NCBI GenBank assembly: GCA_934518555.1
Contig: CAKSXW010000036.1
Span: 1 to 19,425 of the forward strand
Source of the DNA: an uncultured Faecalibacterium sp.
GTDB lineage: Bacteria > Bacillota > Clostridia > Oscillospirales > Ruminococcaceae
Direction: 5' to 3'
Length of the DNA: 19,425 nt
The position numbers were made by a program, and so were the translations under genes. Below, one piece after another: positions 9,193 to 14,827 of this stretch (its first letter is position 1; every line of letters begins with the position of its first letter). Under the pieces are notes generated by a model. That model worked only from the letters and a program-made list of their open reading frames with translations. It was not told the DNA's origin and searched no databases.

Positions 9193-10029
9193 TTACTCTG
9201 CAGTGATGTACTTGTCCACGATGGACTGCAGGGTGCCGTCAGCCTTCAGCTCCTCCAGAGCAGCGTTGATGGCATCCTCCAGGGCAGAGCCCTTGGCCAG
9301 GCCGATGGCGTAATCCTCCTCGGCGTAGCTGGTGTCCAGCACCTTCAGGCCGGGGTTGGCGGCCACATATTCCTTAGCAGGGGCGTTGTCGATGACCACA
9401 GCGTCCACCTGGCCGTTGTTCAGGGCCTGCACAGCGGTCAGACCATTGTCATAAGCGACCACATTCTCATCGCCGAAATCATCGGAGCAGTAGATGTAGC
9501 CGGTGGTGCCGCGCTGGGTGCCGATCTTCTTGCCAGCCAGGTCGTCAGGGGAAGCAATATCGGAATCGTTGGGCACGATGATGGACTGGATGCCGGTGGC
9601 ATAGCTGTCGGAGAAGTCCATCACAGCCTTGCGCTCGTCGGTGACGGTAACGCCAGCCATGACGATATCGGCCTTGCCCTGCTGCACGCTGAGCAGTGCG
9701 GCGTCAAAGTCCATGTCGTCCACCTGCAGCTCCAGGCCCAGCTTTTCAGCAATGGCCTTGGCGGTGTCGATGTCGATGCCCTCGAACTCACCGGAGTCGG
9801 TGGTCATCTCGTAGGGAGGGAAGGTGGCGTTGGTGGCCATGGTCAGCTTGCCGGCCACCACGGTGGTCAGGCTGCCGGCAGCAGAACTGGCGGCAGCGCT
9901 GGAAGCAGCTGCGCTGCTGGCCACAGAAGAAGCCACGCTGGAAGAAGCACCACCGCAGGCGGTCAGGGCCAGGGCAGCAGCAGAAACGGCGGCAGCAGCC
10001 AGGAAGCTGCGACGAGAGATCTTTTTCAT
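9193..10029 (-). CDS. Amino-acid ABC transporter substrate-binding lipoprotein
   Basis: Extracytoplasmic solute-binding protein (family 3) that delivers amino acids to the permease. With a 278-residue reading, the signal peptide has an SRRSFL motif (5-10), a hydrophobic core and a lipobox LTAC with Cys25, so the mature protein is lipid-anchored. A low-complexity Ser/Ala linker covers about 29-53. The binding domain follows: FPPYEM, the GIDIDTAKAIAEKLG segment, then DIVMAGVTVTDERK and FSDSY, where the Arg of DERK normally grips the ligand carboxylate. A TTG six bases upstream (10035) is also in frame, but its ribosome-site spacing is only 3 nt; the ATG at 10029 has GAGGAG at 9 nt and is preferred. 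It is first in its operon, with promoter 10111-10139, a 5' leader of about 75 nt, and a terminator behind it that should raise its output over the other two genes. Confidence 0.94.
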   Translation of the reverse strand: MKKISRRSFLAAAAVSAAALALTACGGASSSVASSVASSAAASSAAASSAAGSLTTVVAGKLTMATNATFPPYEMTTDSGEFEGIDIDTAKAIAEKLGLELQVDDMDFDAALLSVQQGKADIVMAGVTVTDERKAVMDFSDSYATGIQSIIVPNDSDIASPDDLAGKKIGTQRGTTGYIYCSDDFGDENVVAYDNGLTAVQALNNGQVDAVVIDNAPAKEYVAANPGLKVLDTSYAEEDYAIGLAKGSALEDAINAALEELKADGTLQSIVDKYITAE

Positions 10030-10110
10030 ATTCAAACACTCCTCTATGCACTGAATAATCTTACAACCGCCGGAAGGATGCGAATCATCGATGTTCCGGT
10101 CAATGCACTT

Positions 10111-10139
10111 AGTATAGTTTGAACAAAATGAAAAGTCAA
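10111..10139 (-). promoter_or_regulatory. Promoter of the amino-acid importer operon
   Basis: On the minus strand: -35 TTGACT (10134-10139), 17-nt spacer, -10 TATACT (10111-10116). This is the closest match to sigma-A consensus in the region. Confidence 0.85.
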
Positions 10140-10224
10140 TAGTTGTGCATAATAATTCGTGAAATAAAAATTATTTTCCTGAGAATGTGCAAAAACTCAC
10201 TGAAAAGTTGAATATATGCACAAA
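10140..10224. promoter_or_regulatory. AT-rich upstream region with three TGTGCA boxes
   Basis: TGTGCA or its reverse complement TGCACA occurs at 10144-10149, 10186-10191 and 10217-10222. The outer two are part of a perfect 9-bp inverted repeat, TTGTGCATA (10143-10151) and TATGCACAA (10215-10223). The first box lies just upstream of the importer -35. Probable regulator sites; the regulator is unknown. Confidence 0.35.
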
Positions 10225-10242
10225 AATCCGGCTTTTTGCCAG
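10222..10242 (-). terminator. Weak terminator after the nitroreductase gene
   Basis: On the minus strand a 5-bp stem, CTGGC/GCCGG (one G.T pair), with an AAAAA loop is followed by ATTTTT. The short stem makes this tentative. Confidence 0.4.
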
Positions 10243-10246
10243 GGCG

Positions 10247-10822
10247 TTACAGCCAGCGGGCGATCTCGTCGCTGCTGCGTTTGGGCACACAGTAGTCCCG
10301 GTTTTCATCCAGGTAGTATTTTACCCCAGTCTCCGGGGTCATGGGCACCACCCGGGCAGCGTGGGTGGGGTAGCCGAAGGCCACCATAAAGGCCAGCTTT
10401 TCCGGCTCGGTAATGCCCAGCAGCTCTGTGAGGGCAGGCTTGTTGATGGCTCCCATAATGCAGCTGCCCACGCCTTTATCCCAGGCGGCCAGGGTCATGT
10501 TGGCCATCAGGATGCCGGTGTCAGTGGCCAGGTCCCCGGGAATGGAGGTGTCCTGCACCACTGCGACGTACAGGGTGGGCAGCTCCTGGGCCTTGGGGGT
10601 GCCCTGCTCCGGGGGCAGGTAGCCAGCCCACTTTACCAGGGGCTGGACCTTTGCCACCAGCTCCGGGCTCTGGACCACCACCAGCCGCACCGCCTGGCGG
10701 TTGGCTCCGCAGGAGGACAGCCGTGCAGCCTCCACCAGGTCCTGGATCACATCCTGGGGCACCGGTTTTTGGGCAAAGCGGCGGTAGGTGCGGCGGCTGG
10801 CGAGAAGTTCCATAACAGACAT
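10247..10822 (-). CDS. Nitroreductase-family FMN oxidoreductase
   Basis: A 191-residue flavoprotein of the nitroreductase superfamily (NAD(P)H-dependent, FMN-binding; physiological substrate unknown). The N-terminal phosphate-binding SRRTYRRF (9-16) and SSCGANRQ (36-43) are the usual FMN contacts. The helix-rich middle part LATDTGILMANMTLAAWDKGVGSCIMG matches the core, with AFGYP near 148-152 towards the C-terminus. The length is normal for the compact family. The start is ATG at 10822 with AAGGAG 9 nt upstream. It is transcribed from its own promoter at 10872-10900, with a 5'-end hairpin (10841-10860) in the leader, and is probably ended by the weak terminator before the importer promoter. 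Confidence 0.88.
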   Translation of the reverse strand: MSVMELLASRRTYRRFAQKPVPQDVIQDLVEAARLSSCGANRQAVRLVVVQSPELVAKVQPLVKWAGYLPPEQGTPKAQELPTLYVAVVQDTSIPGDLATDTGILMANMTLAAWDKGVGSCIMGAINKPALTELLGITEPEKLAFMVAFGYPTHAARVVPMTPETGVKYYLDENRDYCVPKRSSDEIARWL

Positions 10823-10840
10823 CTTGAATCACTCCTTCTT

Positions 10841-10860
10841 GGCAGGGGAACGCCCCTGCT
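10841..10860 (-). promoter_or_regulatory. 5'-terminal hairpin in the nitroreductase leader
   Basis: Seven perfect base pairs, GCAGGGG (10842-10848) with CCCCTGC (10853-10859), close a 4-nt loop; an eighth G.T pair is possible. The hairpin starts within a few bases of the predicted transcript 5' end and precedes the ribosome site. Confidence 0.45.
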
Positions 10861-10871
10861 CTTACCTATAA

Positions 10872-10900
10872 AGTATAGCAGTGGGCTGCTCCCAGCGCAA
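10872..10900 (-). promoter_or_regulatory. Promoter of the nitroreductase gene
   Basis: On the minus strand: -35 TTGCGC (10895-10900), 17-nt spacer, -10 TATACT (10872-10877). Confidence 0.6.
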
Positions 10901-10912
10901 GTAGGCCCCCTC

Positions 10913-10960
10913 AAAAAAGGCACCCGGGGGACCCCTTTCAAAGGCAGTCCCCCGGGTGCC
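10913..10960 (-). terminator. Strong minus-strand terminator without an evident upstream gene
   Basis: A perfect 13-bp stem (10919-10931 with 10948-10960) contains a nested CCTTT/AAAGG stem. On the minus strand it is followed by six T (10913-10918); on the plus strand there is no T run. No minus-strand gene lies to its right before 13085. It also separates the nitroreductase promoter from the TetR unit. The rest of 10961-11053 holds nothing I recognise. Confidence 0.8.
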
Positions 10961-11053
10961 GGGTTTACTTCAGGAGAAAAGGCTGGCAGGGTCCAGGGAT
11001 TGGCCGCCTTGCAGTACCGCAGGAAATGAATGAATCTTCGGCTTCACACCCTC

Positions 11054-11082
11054 TTGACAAGGCCGCCGGGCTGCTGTATCCT
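11054..11082 (+). promoter_or_regulatory. Promoter of the tetR-family gene
   Basis: Perfect -35 TTGACA (11054-11059), 17-nt spacer, -10 TATCCT (11077-11082). Confidence 0.8.
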
Positions 11083-11085
11083 TTT

Positions 11086-11104
11086 TACGGACCGCCAGTT
11101 TGTA
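11086..11104 (+). promoter_or_regulatory. Probable TetR operator O1 (autoregulation)
   Basis: A 19-bp imperfect palindrome beginning 4 nt after the -10 box and covering the expected transcription start. It matches the perfect palindrome at 11808-11826 at 14 of 19 positions (TAC.GACCG...GT.TGTA). Confidence 0.6.
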
Positions 11105-11121
11105 AAGAAGGAGCATCTGCC

Positions 11122-11766
11122 ATGCCGCGCAACAAATACCCAGAACAGACTGTGGAAAAGATCTTGGACGCTGCCGCCCTGCTCTTCACCCAGAAGGGCT
11201 ACCAGAATACTACCCTACAGGACATTATTGACGCCACAAAGCTCTCCAAAGGGGCGGTGTACCATCACTTCCGCTCCAAGGAGGAGATCGCACAGTGCGT
11301 GGGGGACCGTTTGGGCGACCAGATGTGGGAGCCGCTGCGCCATATCCGGGACGACCCCACCCTGACCGGGCTGCAGAAGCTGCAGGCGGTGTTTGCAGCC
11401 TCCTTTGCCGGGCAGCGGCAGCAGCAGATCGCACAGACTTTGCCGCACCTGTGCAGCAACCCACAGTTCCTTGCGATGGAGCTGACCAACATTGAAGCGC
11501 ATCTTGCTCCGGAGTGTATTGCCCCCATGATCCGGCAGGGCATGGCAGACGGCTCCATCCACGCCGCCGATGCCAATGCGCTGGCTGAAGCGCTGTTCGT
11601 GCTGGCAGACATCTGGCTTTCTCCCCAGACACGCCCCACCACGCCAGCCCAGCAGCGGGCCAGGAACCTGGTGTTTCAGCAAATGACCCATGGGCTTGGG
11701 CTGGACCTTTTGACGGATGCACAGGCCGAGCAGCTGGTGCAGCTGTGCACACCGGCCAAAGAGTGA
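11122..11766 (+). CDS. TetR/AcrR-family transcriptional repressor
   Basis: A 214-residue regulator. The N-terminal helix-turn-helix spans about residues 10-55, with FTQKGYQNTTLQDII, then the recognition helix LSKGAVYHHF (41-50) and RSKEEI, all diagnostic of the family. The C-terminal helical region is the ligand-binding and dimerisation domain, too variable to predict a ligand. The reading frame is open upstream to 11026, but ATG at 11122 follows AAGGAG by 8 nt and starts the normal N-terminus (PRNKYPEQTVEKILDAA). It has its own promoter with an operator-like site at the transcription start, and a terminator behind it. It is followed by an MFS exporter with a matching operator, so it probably represses itself and the exporter until an effector binds. 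Confidence 0.9.
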   Translation: MPRNKYPEQTVEKILDAAALLFTQKGYQNTTLQDIIDATKLSKGAVYHHFRSKEEIAQCVGDRLGDQMWEPLRHIRDDPTLTGLQKLQAVFAASFAGQRQQQIAQTLPHLCSNPQFLAMELTNIEAHLAPECIAPMIRQGMADGSIHAADANALAEALFVLADIWLSPQTRPTTPAQQRARNLVFQQMTHGLGLDLLTDAQAEQLVQLCTPAKE

Positions 11767-11774
11767 ATTTTTCC

Positions 11775-11798
11775 GGGCGGAACGTTCTGCCCTTTTTT
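11775..11798 (+). terminator. Intrinsic terminator after the tetR-family gene
   Basis: A 7-bp stem, GGGCGGA/TCTGCCC (one G.T pair), with an ACGT loop is followed by six T (11793-11798). Confidence 0.8.
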
Positions 11799-11807
11799 GT
11801 GCACTTT

Positions 11808-11826
11808 TACAGACCGATGGTCTGTA
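11808..11826 (+). promoter_or_regulatory. Probable TetR operator O2 in front of the MFS gene
   Basis: A perfect 19-bp palindrome: 8-bp arms TACAGACC and GGTCTGTA around a central GAT. It lies 18 nt before the MFS start. I see no convincing -35/-10 pair here; the only candidates (TTGTGC at 11797, TATCTA at 11825) are badly spaced, but the operator would overlap any promoter placed after the terminator. Confidence 0.75.
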
Positions 11827-11844
11827 TCTAAAAAGGAGGGTTCC

Positions 11845-13038
11845 ATGAACACTTTTTTCCTCATCGTCCTCGGGCAGATCGTCTCCCTGTTCGGCAATGC
11901 CGCCCTGCGGTTTGCGCTACCGCTGTATCTGCTGCGGCAGACCGGTTCTGCTGCGCTGTACGGCGGCATCACTGCGCTGGCCATGCTGCCTGCTCTGGCC
12001 GGAATGCTGACCGGCGGCGCACTGGCAGACCGCTGCCGTAAAGCCCACCTGATGGCGCTGCTGGATCTGGTGACCGCCGGTATTTCGGCGGCAGCCGCTG
12101 CCGGGCTGCCGCATCTGCCATTGCTTCCGCTGATCCTGACCGTGCTGGGCAGTCTGTACGCCATTCAGGGGCTTTACCAGCCCGTGGTACGTGCCTGTCT
12201 GCCCTTGCTGCTGAAGGGCACCCAGCTGCTGCGTGGCAACGCAGTCATCCAGCTGGTGGATACCGTGGACGAGCTTCTCGGCCCCCTGCTGGGTGCTGTT
12301 CTGCTGGAGCACTTTGGCATCCGGGGCCTGCTGGCGCTCTGCGGCAGCTGCTTTGCACTTTCTGCCGGGATGGAGTTCTGCCTGCACATTCCACAGGATG
12401 TCCCACGGGACACAAAGCTCTCCGTCCGTTCTCTGTGGACCGACCTGTGGGAAAGTGCACGGTTTCTCGCCGGGCAGGCTGCGGTGCTGCAGTTGGCTGC
12501 CGCCATGGCGGCTGTAAACCTGCTGGAGGTCCCTGCCCTCACCGTGGGTGTCCCGGTGCTGGTGGTGCAGACCCTGCAGAAAAGTGATGCCTCCCTTGGC
12601 CTTGTGCAGGCGGTGCTGAGCGCAGGCGGCATTTTAGGCGGTGTGCTGGCCGGGACCGTCTTTGTCCGGCATCCCATCCGCAGCGGCACACGTCTTTTGC
12701 TGGCGCTCAGCGGCGTGTGTGCCGCACTGGGTCTTGCCCTTCGGGTCCCCACACTCCAGTTCGGCAGCATTCTGGTGCTGGGAGCCATGTTTATGGCCGT
12801 GGCGGCGCTGTTCAATGTGTGGTTCTTTGCACAGCTGCAAGTGTTAGTGCCACAGGCGCAGCTGGGTAAGACCACCGCCTGTCTCTCCGTGTTGGCCTGC
12901 CTGACCCAGCCCATGGGGCAGGCAGCCTATGGCAGTGCCTTCCAGCACTGGGCCGCACACCCGGCAGATGTACTGCTGGCAGCCGGGGTGCTTTCGGCGC
13001 TGGTCCTCTGGCTGCTGCAAATGCGCCGTACCGCCTGA
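11845..13038 (+). CDS. MFS transporter, probable drug/metabolite exporter
   Basis: A 397-residue membrane protein with about 12 hydrophobic segments in two halves. The signature loop after TM2, GGALADRCRKAHLM (about 57-70), is MFS motif A. The overall pattern (N-terminal QIVSLFGNAALRFALPLYL) resembles the EntS/MefA-like MFS_3 group of exporters, but the substrate is not readable. The start is ATG at 11845, with AAGGAGGG about 6 nt upstream; an upstream in-frame start at 11797 would place the coding region over the operator and terminator and is rejected. It lies directly after the tetR-family gene, with a perfect palindromic operator before it, the usual arrangement for effector-induced efflux. 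Confidence 0.88.
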   Translation: MNTFFLIVLGQIVSLFGNAALRFALPLYLLRQTGSAALYGGITALAMLPALAGMLTGGALADRCRKAHLMALLDLVTAGISAAAAAGLPHLPLLPLILTVLGSLYAIQGLYQPVVRACLPLLLKGTQLLRGNAVIQLVDTVDELLGPLLGAVLLEHFGIRGLLALCGSCFALSAGMEFCLHIPQDVPRDTKLSVRSLWTDLWESARFLAGQAAVLQLAAAMAAVNLLEVPALTVGVPVLVVQTLQKSDASLGLVQAVLSAGGILGGVLAGTVFVRHPIRSGTRLLLALSGVCAALGLALRVPTLQFGSILVLGAMFMAVAALFNVWFFAQLQVLVPQAQLGKTTACLSVLACLTQPMGQAAYGSAFQHWAAHPADVLLAAGVLSALVLWLLQMRRTA

Positions 13039-13044
13039 CACCGC

Positions 13045-13075
13045 AAAAAAAGGAGCCGCAGTTGCAGCCCCTTTT
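13045..13075. terminator. Imperfect bidirectional terminator between the MFS and M23 genes
   Basis: The arms AAAAGGAGCCGC and GCAGCCCCTTTT pair with two A.C mismatches around AGTT. There are seven A in a row at the left end (13045-13051), a T run on the minus strand, and four T on the plus strand. It sits between convergent genes. Confidence 0.6.
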
Positions 13076-13084
13076 ATGGTCAGC

Positions 13085-13867
13085 TTATTCCGGCAGCCTT
13101 GCCGGGTCGAGATATTTTTCGCCTTGCTTTACCTCCACATGGATGTGGCTGTCCTCGGCGCACTCGCAGCCGATGGTGCCCACTACCCCCAGGGTCTGGC
13201 CGGCAGTGACGGTGTCCCCGGCAGCTACGGCAGGGCTGCTGACGCCGCACACACGCCACACCCGGCCGGAGGGGTCCTCCAGCTCCACCACGCCGCCCCA
13301 GCGGCTGTCGGCGGCGGCCTGAGTCACCTTGCCGGAAACGGGGCTGGTTACGGCATCCCCCTGCTGCCCGGCGTAGTCCACCCCGTTGTGGGTGCGCCAG
13401 TCTCCCAGGGTCTTGCTGTACACCAGCTCATCGCCGCTGTAGGCGTTCAACACCCTGCCAGAAAAAGGCTGCGTGGAGGCAGGCTCGGCTGAGCTGGCGG
13501 CAGGTTCGGAGCCGGTGTGCAAGGCAGAGGGTTCGGACACCGAACCAGAGCCAGATGCCCCACCAGAGGAGCCGCTCCAGCTGTCCGGCTGTTGGGGCAC
13601 ATCGGCGGCACTGTGGGCTGCCTCCTGGGCAGGTTCTGGAATCTCTAACCATAGCTCGTCCTCCTCCGTATCCAGGCCGGGGGCAGGCTCCGGCTCCAGG
13701 GTGGTCTGCCCGGTGCTGTCTGCCCCGGGGCGGTCCGTGAGGCTGTGCTGCAGCTGGGCCCGGAGGGCCTGGACAGCCCATACCCCGGCGGCAGCTGCAG
13801 CCAGCAGACAGGCCAGCAGCACCAGTGTGAAACCCTTGCCCTGCAAAAACTTTTTGATCTGCTCCAT
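13085..13867 (-). CDS. Membrane-anchored SpoIIQ-like M23/LytM-domain protein
   Basis: 260 residues: a short cytoplasmic start, one transmembrane helix (about 13-35), an acidic Ser/Pro/Gly-rich extracytoplasmic linker (about 45-135), then an M23 domain (about 150-255). Zinc ligands are present: H160 and D164 in THNGVD, and H243 in SHIHVEV, with H241 also kept. Where active peptidases have a His in a YxHL segment, this protein has Gly (about G208, WRVCGVSS), so hydrolase activity is doubtful. The layout (single helix, linker, LytM domain, DWRTHNGVDYA entry) fits SpoIIQ, the forespore half of the engulfment channel, which binds SpoIIIAH. A general cell-wall endopeptidase regulator is the alternative. 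The ATG at 13867 has AAGGG and AGGAG sites upstream. No sigma-A promoter is seen; a forespore-sigma-like one is (13919-13948). Confidence 0.8.
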   Translation of the reverse strand: MEQIKKFLQGKGFTLVLLACLLAAAAAGVWAVQALRAQLQHSLTDRPGADSTGQTTLEPEPAPGLDTEEDELWLEIPEPAQEAAHSAADVPQQPDSWSGSSGGASGSGSVSEPSALHTGSEPAASSAEPASTQPFSGRVLNAYSGDELVYSKTLGDWRTHNGVDYAGQQGDAVTSPVSGKVTQAAADSRWGGVVELEDPSGRVWRVCGVSSPAVAAGDTVTAGQTLGVVGTIGCECAEDSHIHVEVKQGEKYLDPARLPE

Positions 13868-13918
13868 CTTCCCTTACTCCTATCTGTCCGTTTTCAGGAC
13901 CCGGTTTTCTTCCGGGGT

Positions 13919-13948
13919 TAGTGTGGGAGGGAGCCGTGGGTTTTATGC
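13919..13948 (-). promoter_or_regulatory. Possible sigma-F/sigma-G-type promoter of the M23 gene
   Basis: On the minus strand: GCATA (13944-13948), 18-nt spacer, CACACTA (13919-13925). The Bacillus sigma-G consensus is roughly GHATR, 18 nt, CATWMTA, so one position in the -10 deviates. It gives a leader of about 45 nt. Confidence 0.4.
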
Positions 13949-13952
13949 ATAC

Positions 13953-13981
13953 AAAAAGGGGCTTTCCTTCCGGAAAGCCCC
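13953..13981 (-). terminator. Intrinsic terminator after the Bax-inhibitor-1 family gene
   Basis: A perfect 10-bp stem, GGGGCTTTCC/GGAAAGCCCC, with a 4-nt loop is followed on the minus strand by five T (13953-13957). It ends 17 nt after the gene's stop codon. Confidence 0.92.
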
Positions 13982-13997
13982 TTGCGGTGCAAAAAGA

Positions 13998-14705
13998 TCA
14001 GTTGTTGCGGCTGCGGCTGTTGAGCCCCAGCAGACGTACCACATACAGGAAGATGTTGATAAAGTCCAGGTACAGGGTCAGGGCACCATAAATGGAAGCC
14101 TTTTCTGCCAGCTCGCTGTCACCGGCGTAGTAGGAGTACATCTGCTGCAGCTTCTGGGTGTCGTAGGCGGTCAGCAGCATAAACACCACCAGGCCGATGC
14201 CGCTGTACAGCACCGTGCCCCCAAAGCCCATGCCAAAGAGCATCCCCACAAAGCCGGTAACGATCAAAGCCACCAGAGCCATCATCAGTTTGGGGCCCCA
14301 GCCGGAAAGGTCCTTGTGGGTGGTGGTGCCGTACACAGCCATAAGGCCAAAGTACAGGGAAGTGGCCAAAAAGGCCAGCACCAGGGTGCCCACAGAGAAG
14401 GCCAGGAAGTAGTAGCTCAGCACCATGCCGTTCAGCAGGGCATACCCCAGGAACACGCCCCGGGCTGCCCCCACCGACATATTCTGTACCCGGGCACTCA
14501 GCACGAACACCAGAGCCAGCTCGGCAATGGTGAACAGCAGATACAGGGAGTTGACCACATAGAACAGCGGCGTGGTAGCCGTGATAAAGGCAGCGGCAAA
14601 GGTCACCAGCAGGCCGCAGGCCATCCAGCGGTAGGTCCGGGTCATATAGTCTGCCGAGGTCATGGCAGGCTCGGTGTAGCCGCGATTGTAGTTGTTGTAA
14701 TCCAT
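13998..14705 (-). CDS. Bax inhibitor-1 / YccA family membrane protein
   Basis: A 235-residue integral membrane protein with about seven hydrophobic segments. It shows the BI-1 family marks: YRWMACGLLVTF at the first helix, the aspartate-bearing TAYDTQKLQ loop after the sixth helix, and the C-terminal GALTLYLDFINIFLYVVRLLG. Bacterial members (for example BsYetJ) are pH-sensitive calcium leak channels; others modulate FtsH. The longest frame begins at 14807, but ATG at 14705 follows GGAGGAA by 8 nt and gives the normal short N-terminus, so it is preferred. It is divergent from hemW and followed by a strong terminator, so probably monocistronic. Confidence 0.9.
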   Translation of the reverse strand: MDYNNYNRGYTEPAMTSADYMTRTYRWMACGLLVTFAAAFITATTPLFYVVNSLYLLFTIAELALVFVLSARVQNMSVGAARGVFLGYALLNGMVLSYYFLAFSVGTLVLAFLATSLYFGLMAVYGTTTHKDLSGWGPKLMMALVALIVTGFVGMLFGMGFGGTVLYSGIGLVVFMLLTAYDTQKLQQMYSYYAGDSELAEKASIYGALTLYLDFINIFLYVVRLLGLNSRSRNN

Positions 14706-14757
14706 CGTGGAAGTTCCTCCATTCTCGTTCCGCCGGAGCCCCAGGACGCTGCCGCCC

Positions 14758-14786
14758 TTGCTCCGGTCTACGGAATATAGTATACT
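14758..14786 (+). promoter_or_regulatory. Promoter of hemW, -10 shared with the divergent BI-1 gene
   Basis: -35 TTGCTC (14758-14763), 17-nt spacer, -10 TATACT (14781-14786). The -10 is part of the palindrome AGTATACT (14779-14786), so the complementary strand also reads TATACT (14779-14784) facing the BI-1 gene, though without a good -35 on that side. Confidence 0.65.
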
Positions 14787-14827
14787 GCATAGAAATGAAC
14801 GTTTCATGAAAAAGGCTGTGATATTGT

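Noticed and set aside
8269..10122. 617-codon open frame on the plus strand across the amino-acid importer
   Set aside because: It is antisense to three confident genes and their gaps, with biased composition and no ribosome site.
10146..10173. Two ARG-box-like sequences (arginine repressor sites) upstream of the importer
   Set aside because: Twelve and eleven of 14 positions fit, but the centres are 14 bp apart rather than about 21, and the region is AT-rich, so chance fits are expected.
11026..11121. 32 extra N-terminal codons on the TetR protein
   Set aside because: They run over the promoter and operator; the ATG at 11122 has a strong ribosome site and the normal family N-terminus.
14706..14807. 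34 extra N-terminal codons on the BI-1 protein
   Set aside because: They run through the divergent promoter; the ATG at 14705 has GGAGGAA at 8 nt.
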